Part shown: piece after piece, positions 1 through 5,620 of the stretch
Position numbering within the stretch: the stretch's first letter is position 1
Layout: the number at the start of each line of letters is the position of its first letter
NCBI GenBank assembly: GCA_021199395.1
Contig: JAJQIE010000038.1
Span: forward strand, 1-8,670
DNA from: Lachnospiraceae bacterium
GTDB taxonomy: Bacteria > Bacillota > Clostridia > Lachnospirales > Lachnospiraceae
DNA: 8,670 nucleotides
Direction: 5' to 3'
Position numbers and translations under genes: made by a program
Notes under the pieces: model-generated
The model's database searches: none
Told to the model about the DNA's origin: nothing
Seen by the model: only the letters and a program-made list of their open reading frames with translations

Positions 1-320
1 ATCATAGGCTCTATCACATGGCGCGCCATCTGGGAACTCAGCTGCGCAGAGGGCTGAAGCCAGAAAATGAGCGGGAGTGTCAGGCTGTCATTGCTCTGCT
101 CTACCGCAACATCGGGATTAAAATACAGGAATCCTCCCCCGGAGAATTCACGGTTCAAAAATGCTATTTCAGCACATTTTATACCCCGGAGATCTGTGCT
201 GTGATCTCAGCCATAGACCAGGGAATTTTTGCAGGAATTTACAAGAAAGGCTCACTTACCTTCCGGGAGCGTATCACAGAAGGCAGACATACATGTAAGG
301 CATTTTTATTCAATAAATAG
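1..320 (+). CDS. C-terminal fragment of an unidentified protein (5' end outside window)
   Basis: This reading frame is open from the first complete codon (position 3) to a TAG at 318-320. The ATG at 18 has no ribosome binding site, so I read it as the tail of a longer protein that begins upstream. The visible 105 residues begin with a basic, helix-like stretch (ARHLGTQLRRGL). They end with a beta-rich part holding three cysteines, in KCYFS, PEICAVISAIDQGIFAGI and EGRHTCKAF. A closing pattern of the form C..... G.. G followed by EG...C.F resembles the end of small-molecule-binding domains such as V4R or the ATC-hydrolase-like family. That resemblance is weak and from memory, and I do not assign a function. 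A 160-base gap separates it from the oxidoreductase gene on the same strand. Confidence 0.6.
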   Translation, partial: HRLYHMARHLGTQLRRGLKPENERECQAVIALLYRNIGIKIQESSPGEFTVQKCYFSTFYTPEICAVISAIDQGIFAGIYKKGSLTFRERITEGRHTCKAFLFNK

Positions 321-480
321 CCCAAAAAACGAAAACAGCTTTATTCTGCAGATAAGCCAGGAGAAAATCCGGCACATATGCAGTATGCCATCTGCGTTCA
401 GCGGACTCAACGTATTTGTTCAGTGATTTTTTCTCAATGACATCACGCCCGGTATTTATCACAGAAAGGATTTTTTAATC
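321..480 (+). other. Intergenic gap upstream of the GMC oxidoreductase gene
   Basis: This 160-base spacer holds an AAAGGA ribosome binding site at 465-470, 10 bases before the ATG at 481. I see no GC-rich hairpin followed by a T-run, so there is no clear terminator for the preceding gene. I also see no convincing -35/-10 pair; TATTTA at 453-458 is the nearest and is poor. Read-through from the upstream gene is therefore possible. Confidence 0.5.
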
Positions 481-1776
481 ATGAAAACAGCAATCGTGGT
501 CGGCTCCGGTGCCGGCGGCGCCATGGCAGCCAAAGAGCTGCAGGGGCATTTTCAGGTGACAATTCTGGAATCAGGCGGTGAATTTCAGCCGTTTGCCTTC
601 AAGTTTGACAGCATCGCCCGGCTTCGGAAAACCGGCCTGTTTCTGGACGAGCGCATGATCTCCCTGCTCTTTCCGGCCATGCGTGTGCAAAAAGCATCCT
701 CCGGTATGGTTCTGGTGCATGGCGAGGGTACAGGAGGCACTACCACCCTTGCCACCGGCAGCGCGATACGCTGTGACAAAGGTCTTGAAAAGCTCGGTAT
801 CCATCTGGATCAGGAATTTGATGAGCTTTCGCGGGAAATTCCTCTTTCCACGAACCACCGTCAATACTGGTCCTCTCAGACCAATGCACTCTTTGATGTC
901 TGCTCACAGCTTGGTTTTGCTCCAGCCCCCACATCCAAGCTGGTCGATTTTCAGCGCTGCGTCCACTGCGGGCGCTGCGTGTTAGGCTGCCGTACAGGCG
1001 CAAAGTGGGACAGCCGCACACTCCTGTCAGAAGCTGTCTCTCATGAGGCCACGCTGAAAACAAACTGCAGAGTAACAAAACTTGGCATCGACCATAATGA
1101 AAATGCCGTACATACCGTCTTCGCAAAAGAAAACGGAAAACAAAAAACCTACCACGCAGATCTGGTCGTTCTGGCCGCCGGAGGACTGGGCACTCCGATC
1201 ATTCTGGAACATTCCGGGATCTCCTGCGAAAACACGCTGTTTGTCGACCCCGTGCTCTGTGTGGCTGCACCTTATCCGGGAGCCGGGCAGAACCGTCATA
1301 TTCCAATGCCCTTCCTGATGCAAAGAGACGGTTATATGCTCTCACCTTACATGGACTATCTCAGTTTTTTCTTTAACAAATCCTGGAGACGGCCAGCCGG
1401 GGATATCCTCAGCATGATGATCAAGCTTTCTGACTCCGGTTATGGTGCCAGCCGCACCCGAAAGCCGCAAAAGGCTCTGACGCGGACAGATGAAGAACGC
1501 CTGAAAGCAGCCGTTTCCGACTGCAAACGGATTCTGGAAAAGATGGGCGCTTCCGAAAAGGATATCTTCCTCGGAACCATCAATGCCGGGCACCCCGGCG
1601 GAATGTTTCCGCTGACTGCGGAGGAAGCAGAGACCCTGCATAACCGCCGTCTGCCGCAGAACCTGTATATCGCTGACGCTACCCTGCTGCCGGAGTCGAT
1701 GGGCAATCCCCCGATCTGGACGATTCTGGCCCTGGCAAAACGCGTCGCAAAAATCTGCACGGCTGCAATGGCCTAG
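481..1776 (+). CDS. GMC-family-like FAD-dependent oxidoreductase with cysteine cluster motif
   Basis: This is a predicted flavoprotein of 431 residues. The N-terminus carries the dinucleotide-binding fingerprint GSGAGG (residues 8-13) and an acidic residue at the end of the second strand (TILESG). A glycine-rich GEGTGGTTT at 81-89 matches the second FAD-contact region of glucose-methanol-choline oxidoreductases. The C-terminus has HPGG (His371) and the family signature IADATLLPES..GNPP..T (Asn409), where the catalytic His and Asn/His of the family usually lie. Between them, Cys160, Cys163, Cys166 and Cys170 form CxxCxxCxxxC, a 4Fe-4S-type spacing; similar cysteine motifs occur in some GMC members, so cluster binding is an inference. 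The protein is shorter than typical GMC enzymes (about 500-600 residues), with no signal peptide or membrane segment, so it should be cytoplasmic. The likely reaction is oxidation of an alcohol or the reverse; the substrate is unknown. The ATG has an AAAGGA site 10 bases upstream. Confidence 0.82.
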   Translation: MKTAIVVGSGAGGAMAAKELQGHFQVTILESGGEFQPFAFKFDSIARLRKTGLFLDERMISLLFPAMRVQKASSGMVLVHGEGTGGTTTLATGSAIRCDKGLEKLGIHLDQEFDELSREIPLSTNHRQYWSSQTNALFDVCSQLGFAPAPTSKLVDFQRCVHCGRCVLGCRTGAKWDSRTLLSEAVSHEATLKTNCRVTKLGIDHNENAVHTVFAKENGKQKTYHADLVVLAAGGLGTPIILEHSGISCENTLFVDPVLCVAAPYPGAGQNRHIPMPFLMQRDGYMLSPYMDYLSFFFNKSWRRPAGDILSMMIKLSDSGYGASRTRKPQKALTRTDEERLKAAVSDCKRILEKMGASEKDIFLGTINAGHPGGMFPLTAEEAETLHNRRLPQNLYIADATLLPESMGNPPIWTILALAKRVAKICTAAMA

Positions 1777-1836
1777 AATGAATCAAATAATACCGTTACT
1801 TAGTCAGCAACACATACGCCTATTAAGGAGAATCAC

Positions 1837-2226
1837 ATGAGAGAAAAACAACACAACGAATCTCAGGAAGACTATTTAGAAGCAATCTATACCGTAAATC
1901 AGAGAAATGGATACTGCCGCTCTGTGGATCTGGCTGAGCAGCTTGGGTATTCAAAAGCAAGCGTAAGTGTTGCCGTATCGAAAATGAAAGCAGAAGGTCT
2001 GATCATAGTTGACCACGCAGGACTGCTGAAATTGACTGCGGAAGGCGAAAAAACAGCCAAATATACCTTGCAAAAACATGTATTAATCAGGAAGCTGCTG
2101 CGCGATATCGGCGTAGAGGAACAGCAGGCCGACAGGGAAGCCTGCAAAATTGAACATATCATAAGCGAGGAGACGTTTCAGAAACTGACAGAAGCAGCAA
2201 AAAATCATGCAACTTTTTGTCGTTGA
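1837..2226 (+). CDS. DtxR/MntR-family metal-dependent transcriptional regulator
   Basis: This is a complete 129-residue repressor-type protein. Residues 8-70 form the winged helix-turn-helix (ESQEDYLEAIY at the start, then SVDLAEQL and SKASVSVAVSKM as the helix-turn-helix, LKLTAEG as the wing). Residues 75-129 form the metal-binding dimerisation domain. By alignment from memory with B. subtilis MntR, Asp12 and Glu15 match the N-terminal ligands. His81 and the cluster ACKIEH (Cys103, Glu106, His107) match the remaining ligands. The Cys at 103 is the DtxR-type (iron) choice where MntR has Glu. The SH3-like third domain of classical DtxR is absent, as in MntR and many small clostridial members. 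A good AAGGAG site (1825-1830) lies 6 bases before the ATG. It starts 60 bases after the oxidoreductase, on the same strand with no terminator between, so co-transcription is likely. Targets are unknown; Fe(II) or Mn(II) sensing is inferred. Confidence 0.9.
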   Translation: MREKQHNESQEDYLEAIYTVNQRNGYCRSVDLAEQLGYSKASVSVAVSKMKAEGLIIVDHAGLLKLTAEGEKTAKYTLQKHVLIRKLLRDIGVEEQQADREACKIEHIISEETFQKLTEAAKNHATFCR

Positions 2227-2251
2227 CATGCTCTATTTCATATTGTACAAT
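2223..2251 (+). promoter_or_regulatory. Sigma-A-type promoter for the GH5 gene
   Basis: A perfect -35 TTGACA (2223-2228) is followed by exactly 17 bases and a -10 TACAAT (2246-2251, five of six matches to TATAAT). The -35 overlaps the stop codon of the regulator gene. Transcription would start near 2258 and give a leader of roughly 75 bases before the glycosidase start codon. Confidence 0.8.
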
Positions 2252-2254
2252 TGA
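2238..2254. promoter_or_regulatory. Palindrome over the -10 box, candidate operator
   Basis: ATTGTACAAT (2242-2251) is a perfect 10-base palindrome that contains the whole -10 element. Flanking TCA (2238-2240) and TGA (2252-2254) extend the dyad if one unpaired T at 2241 is allowed. A protein bound here would block the promoter. It does not resemble the DtxR or MntR boxes I know, and a short palindrome can arise by chance in A/T-rich promoter DNA. Confidence 0.35.
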
Positions 2255-2315
2255 GTAAAACACATCTTAGTGCAGGCAATAGTTTTTTTGCAGGTACACT
2301 GCTGATTTTCAGAAA

Positions 2316-2322
2316 AAAGGAG
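2316..2322 (+). promoter_or_regulatory. Ribosome binding site that sets the GH5 start
   Basis: AAAGGAG lies 9 bases before the ATG at 2332 and only 3 bases before an in-frame ATG at 2326. The spacing favours 2332. The longest reading frame, from a TTG at 2251, can be excluded because that TTG overlaps the last base of the -10 box. Confidence 0.7.
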
Positions 2323-2331
2323 AATATGAAA

Positions 2332-3453
2332 ATGAAAATCCGAGGAGTCAATTTAGGAAACTGGCTTGTCCTGGAAAAATGGATGAGTCCTGAGCTGTAT
2401 ACCGGAACAACAGCAGAAGATGAAACCTACTTCTGCATGCAGCTTTGCGAAAACGAAAAACGTGCGCGTCTGAAAGTACATCGCGACCACTATATTACAA
2501 GCCGCGATTTTGCGTATCTGGCTGAGAAAGGATTTAACACGGTTCGCATCCCGATACCATTTTTTGTCTTCGAAGACATCGGTCCCTACGTAAGCTGCTC
2601 CGAATATCTGGATAAAGCCATGAAATGGGCCAATCAGTATGGCCTCAAAGTGCTGCTGGATCTTCACACTGTGCCCGGCAGTCAAAATGGCAGTGATAAT
2701 GCGGGAATCTGCGGTATTGTTCAGTGGGCGAACCATCCGGAACGGGTAGAAATCGCACTGAGTGTACTGGAGCGGCTCGCTCTCCGTTATGGTCAGGATC
2801 CGGCCCTTTTCGGAATCGAAGTTCTCAACGAGCCGATGACGACCGACGGCGCTCTGGCAAAAACAATGGAAAAAGCCGGAATCCATATTCTGGAAAGATA
2901 TCCCGCAGTGGATAAGGAAGCGGCCAAATTAAACGAAGGTTACACCAACGCCTGGCTGGAGGATTTCTATCGCACTGCATATGCACGTATCCGCAAATAT
3001 CTGCCAGAAGACAAAGCCGTCGTTTTTGACGATGCTTTTGACATCCATCATTTTGCGGATTGGGTGTCAGCTCAGTCCGATTTTAAAAATGTAATGCTCG
3101 ATACACACCAGTATATTATGGTGGCTGACTGGCTGAATCAGTGCGAACCGGGCATCGACTCTTATGTCAGGTATATACAGGAGCATTTTGTGGAAGAAGT
3201 CTCCTTTGGACAGTCAAAAGTGCCTACTTTCTGCGGCGAGTGGAGTCTTTTCAACGAAAAAGGCGATATGCGCGAAAAAAGTGCCGAAGAAAGACGCGTA
3301 TTCTATCGCACGCTCGCGGATGCACACAAAACCGCGTTTGAAGAAAACTGCGAAGGATGGTTCTACTGGTGCTATAAAACCCACCTGAACAACCCCGACT
3401 GGGACTGCTGGGACATCGGCAAATGCATCGCTAATCAGTGGATGACGTTCTGA
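2332..3453 (+). CDS. Glycoside hydrolase family 5 protein (exo-beta-1,3-glucanase/BglC-like)
   Basis: This predicted retaining beta-glycosidase has a (beta/alpha)8 barrel and 373 residues from the chosen ATG. It opens with RGVNLGNWLVLEKW, the usual N-terminus of the COG2730 (BglC) branch of GH5. Next come TVRIPIPFF, the strand LLDLHTVPGSQNG (Asp110, His112) and VLNEP with the acid/base Glu167. Later come DTHQYIM (His259, Tyr261), FCGEWS with the nucleophile Glu303, and GWFYWCYKT with the sugar-stacking Trp residues near 343-346. All core catalytic residues of GH5 are present. No signal peptide is visible, so it should act in the cytoplasm on imported oligosaccharides or glycosides. The beta-1,3-glucan preference is inferred from similarity to exo-1,3-glucanases; other beta-glucosides are possible. 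It has its own promoter, and a lipoprotein esterase gene follows about 175 bases downstream. Confidence 0.88.
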   Translation: MKIRGVNLGNWLVLEKWMSPELYTGTTAEDETYFCMQLCENEKRARLKVHRDHYITSRDFAYLAEKGFNTVRIPIPFFVFEDIGPYVSCSEYLDKAMKWANQYGLKVLLDLHTVPGSQNGSDNAGICGIVQWANHPERVEIALSVLERLALRYGQDPALFGIEVLNEPMTTDGALAKTMEKAGIHILERYPAVDKEAAKLNEGYTNAWLEDFYRTAYARIRKYLPEDKAVVFDDAFDIHHFADWVSAQSDFKNVMLDTHQYIMVADWLNQCEPGIDSYVRYIQEHFVEEVSFGQSKVPTFCGEWSLFNEKGDMREKSAEERRVFYRTLADAHKTAFEENCEGWFYWCYKTHLNNPDWDCWDIGKCIANQWMTF

Positions 3454-3569
3454 AAAAACCTGTATCTGTCACTGCTGCCTCTTTCGTTACTGACTGGTTT
3501 TAGCGTTAATTTGAAAAACACTGTTCACGTATCCAACACAAAATATACATCCTTTTGTCACAAATCAAA

Positions 3570-3578
3570 TGATAAAAT
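3570..3578 (+). promoter_or_regulatory. Candidate extended -10 promoter of the lipoprotein gene
   Basis: TGATAAAAT is an extended -10 element (TG, one base, then TAAAAT, five of six matches to TATAAT). No good -35 lies 16-18 bases upstream; TTGTCA at 3555-3560 is only 12 bases away. Extended -10 promoters can work with a poor -35. Initiation would fall near 3585, leaving a leader of about 43 bases. Confidence 0.4.
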
Positions 3579-3606
3579 ATTGGGGCGGTTTAAACACTGC
3601 CAAAAT
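3579..3606. repeat. Imperfect dyad around GTTTAAAC in the lipoprotein leader
   Basis: GTTTAAAC (3588-3595) is a perfect palindrome. It is flanked by roughly complementary arms (ATTGGGGC on the left, GCCAAAAT on the right) that match imperfectly. The element sits just downstream of the candidate -10 box and just before the ribosome binding site. It could be an operator or a short 5' hairpin. The arms contain mismatches and unequal spacing, so the call is tentative. Confidence 0.3.
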
Positions 3607-3610
3607 ATTT

Positions 3611-3617
3611 TAGGAGG
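3611..3617 (+). promoter_or_regulatory. Ribosome binding site that sets the lipoprotein start
   Basis: TAGGAGG lies 10 bases before the ATG at 3628. Starting there gives a protein that opens with a clear lipoprotein signal peptide. An alternative TTG at 3511 would add 39 residues with no signal-like character and would lie upstream of the candidate promoter. Confidence 0.85.
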
Positions 3618-3627
3618 CATTCTTATC

Positions 3628-5430
3628 ATGAAATGCAGTATAAAAAGAAATTTATCGTCTTTTCTTTCCCTGACGCTTGCCTGTGCGCTTATCGCAGGCT
3701 GCCAGATAAACGCCAGCGCCGGGGAAAGTGAAGAAACATCCACAGAGACTGTTGCGGCGGAAAATCTGTCTGAAAACGGTACAGATGCAGTAGGCGTCGA
3801 TAGCTATTATCTTGTGACAAATATGTACGGCGATGGGCAGAAGCCATGGTATCTTGTGATTGACTACGGCGTGGAGATCGACCCGTCAGGTGTCTCAACG
3901 AACGATTTTGAAGTGGACAATTACGAGATTGAAGCCGTTTACACAAATTCAGAAGCTGCTCTTCCTGACGGCAGTGCAGCCGGAAATTATGTGCTGATTG
4001 AACTCTCCACCGACTACACCACTACAAACTATGGTGGAAACGGTTCCGGCAGCAGCGAATCTGATGAAGGTAGTTCTTTCGGAAGCGGTTCTTTTGAAGA
4101 CGGTTATTTAAAAAATGACTCTGATGGCGGACGTTCCCAGGGTGAAGACTCCTTCGGAGATGGTTCGCTCGGAAATGGCTCTCTGGGAGATGATTCTTTG
4201 GGGGATGACTCTTCAGGAAATAACTCTTTCGGAAATGATTCCACGGAAGACAGCGAGAATTCCGGCAATAGTGAAAATACAGAATTTCTCAGCTATGAAG
4301 AAAACGAATCGGAATCCAGCGGCTTGGGTGAGTTGAATGATTCCGGCTTCGGCAGTCGCGGCGACCGCTCCGAGATGAGCGACTCTGGTATGGGTGACTT
4401 TGGCACAGGCGACTCGAATACAGGTGCCTCTGACACAGACGGCTTTGATGCGTCCAATAAGGCAGACCGTTCCATGCAGGGCGGCAACAGCAGCAGAGGC
4501 TCCATGTTCTCCTCACAGTCTGCGCTCAGCAACCAGTTGACTGTAACGTTCCAACAGACCGGCAGCATCACCTGCCTGGATGGAACGACTCTGGATGCGT
4601 GGGCGGAAAGCCGTACTACAGATTATGAGAACAATGTAAATCTTCTGGTGGAAAACTTTTCCCAGTATACATTTACGCTCTCAGATGGCTCTTCCCTGAT
4701 GTACAGCCTGTATCTGCCGGATGATTACTCCGAAGATACCAAATACCCTCTCGTTTTGTTTATGCCGGATGCTACAGGAGAAGGCAGCGATGAATATCTC
4801 GCCCTGACGGAAAGCCTGGGCGGCGTGATCTGGACAACTGAAGAATGGCAGAACGAGCATAAAACTATCGTCCTGGTCCCGCAGTATGAAACTTCCAATA
4901 CCGAAGATCCGGCTTATACCATGGAACTGGTCACTGAAATCGTCAGCCAGTACAGTGTAGATACATCCAGAGAATATCTGGTCGGACAGTCTTCCGGAAC
5001 CATCCGCTCCATCAAGCTGCTCATTGATTACCCTGACGAATTTGCAGGTGCGCTTCTGGTTGCCGGCCAGACTGATTCCGCCTACACCGATTCAATCTCG
5101 CAGCTGTCCACACAGAACATCTGGATGATCTGCTCTGAAGGCGACGCGAGAGCTTATCCGGGCATGACCGAGATCACCGAAGCCGTGGAAGCGGAAGGAA
5201 CCGAAGTGACCATTGCCCAGTGGGCAGCCACACTCACTGATGATGAGCAGGAACAGATGGCCGCCGAACAGGCTTCGGCAGGAACAACAATCAACTGGAC
5301 TATCTTTGACGCAAATACCGTAATGAGAGAAGATGTGACCTCTACGGACGCTACAGAGCACATGAACACCTGGCGCGTAGCATATGATCTGGACACAGTA
5401 AGAGAATGGCTGTTTGAACAGACAAAATAA
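3628..5430 (+). CDS. Secreted lipoprotein esterase: Ig-like domain split by a repeat insert, plus alpha/beta hydrolase
   Basis: The 600-residue protein begins with a type II signal peptide (KRN basic end, hydrophobic core, lipobox IAGC with Cys25), so it should be anchored to the outer face of the membrane. Residues about 60-133 resemble the Ig-like domain found before PHB-depolymerase/feruloyl-esterase-like hydrolases (VIDYGVEIDPSGVSTNDFEV, then GNYVLIEL). That domain seems to resume at about 301-345 (LTVTFQQTGSITC). Between lies an acidic Ser/Gly/Asp/Asn-rich stretch (about 136-300) with a pentapeptide repeat. Residues about 347-600 form an alpha/beta hydrolase: SLYLPDDY and YPLVLFMPDA, nucleophile elbow GQSSG (Ser455), Asp506 in EGDAR and His578 in TEHMNTW as a plausible complete triad. 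The likely role is hydrolysis of ester groups on polysaccharides, or possibly polyester or peptide-like substrates (COG4099-like). The substrate is not determinable here. The neighbouring GH5 gene supports a carbohydrate role. A hairpin terminator follows the stop codon. Confidence 0.82.
   Translation: MKCSIKRNLSSFLSLTLACALIAGCQINASAGESEETSTETVAAENLSENGTDAVGVDSYYLVTNMYGDGQKPWYLVIDYGVEIDPSGVSTNDFEVDNYEIEAVYTNSEAALPDGSAAGNYVLIELSTDYTTTNYGGNGSGSSESDEGSSFGSGSFEDGYLKNDSDGGRSQGEDSFGDGSLGNGSLGDDSLGDDSSGNNSFGNDSTEDSENSGNSENTEFLSYEENESESSGLGELNDSGFGSRGDRSEMSDSGMGDFGTGDSNTGASDTDGFDASNKADRSMQGGNSSRGSMFSSQSALSNQLTVTFQQTGSITCLDGTTLDAWAESRTTDYENNVNLLVENFSQYTFTLSDGSSLMYSLYLPDDYSEDTKYPLVLFMPDATGEGSDEYLALTESLGGVIWTTEEWQNEHKTIVLVPQYETSNTEDPAYTMELVTEIVSQYSVDTSREYLVGQSSGTIRSIKLLIDYPDEFAGALLVAGQTDSAYTDSISQLSTQNIWMICSEGDARAYPGMTEITEAVEAEGTEVTIAQWAATLTDDEQEQMAAEQASAGTTINWTIFDANTVMREDVTSTDATEHMNTWRVAYDLDTVREWLFEQTK
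4141..4245 (+). repeat. Seven tandem 15-base units encoding a G-x-x-S-x pentapeptide repeat
   Basis: Seven in-frame 15-base units with consensus near GGAAATGAYTCTYTN encode residues 172-206 of the lipoprotein: GEDSF, GDGSL, GNGSL, GDDSL, GDDSS, GNNSF and GNDST. Position 1 is always Gly and position 4 always Ser. A weaker continuation of the five-residue period runs upstream to about residue 151 (units ending GSGS, KNDS, GGRS). The DNA units have diverged, mostly at third codon positions. This suggests old duplication with protein-level constraint, and some copy-number change between strains is possible. Confidence 0.85.
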
Positions 5431-5457
5431 TAACGGAATCACACACTCAACGATCTT

Positions 5458-5495
5458 CAGGCCGGATAAAAAAACTATCCGGCCTGTTCTGTTCT
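5458..5495 (+). terminator. Rho-independent terminator after the lipoprotein gene
   Basis: CAGGCCGGATA (5458-5468) and TATCCGGCCTG (5476-5486) form a perfect 11-base-pair stem with a 7-base A-rich loop, 27 bases after the stop codon at 5430. The 3' flank TTCTGTTCT is T-rich on the plus strand. The minus-strand flank is not T-rich. The stem may still slow transcription arriving from the convergent SDR operon. Confidence 0.88.
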
Positions 5496-5506
5496 ACTGT
5501 TTATGC

Positions 5507-5530
5507 TCTGAAAAGTTTTCCGTTTTCAGA
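5507..5530. repeat. AT-rich 8-bp inverted repeat between convergent operons
   Basis: TCTGAAAA (5507-5514) and TTTTCAGA (5523-5530) are perfectly complementary around an 8-base loop. On neither strand is the stem followed by a T-run, so I do not call it a terminator. A second, bulged hairpin follows at about 5560-5590 (TTCCC/GGGAA core). Together these may contribute to 3'-end formation of the minus-strand operon, for which no canonical terminator is seen. Confidence 0.35.
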
Positions 5531-5620
5531 CTTCAGGATATTTCAAGGATCGTTCCTGTATTCAGTTTCCCTTTGGAACAGGGAATACTGCTACCACTCA
5601 TTTACCTGTGTTTTGTTTCT

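Noticed and set aside
338..358. Hairpin GCTTTAT/ATAAGC after the first gene
   Set aside because: The stem is short, bulged and AT-rich, and lacks a following T-run, so it does not support a terminator.
740..1126. Minus-strand reading frame of 128 codons with several Cys and Trp
   Set aside because: It is antisense to the oxidoreductase, including its CxxCxxCxxxC region, and has no start signals; it is a shadow.
2251..2331. TTG start giving a 27-residue longer GH5 protein with a hydrophobic stretch that might pass for a signal sequence
   Set aside because: The TTG overlaps the last base of the -10 box and so precedes the expected transcript start. The AAAGGAG site and the family N-terminus both place the start at 2332.
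3455..3501. AAAACC...GGTTTT pairing after the GH5 stop codon as a possible terminator
   Set aside because: The stem is only six mostly A-T pairs with a long loop and no T-run after it; inner pairing (GTCA/TGAC) is asymmetric. I see no reliable terminator for the GH5 gene.
4060..4500. Repeat region considered as a CRISPR-like or non-coding repeat array
   Set aside because: The units are contiguous 15-mers without spacers, keep the reading frame and conserve amino acids rather than bases, so they are a protein repeat.
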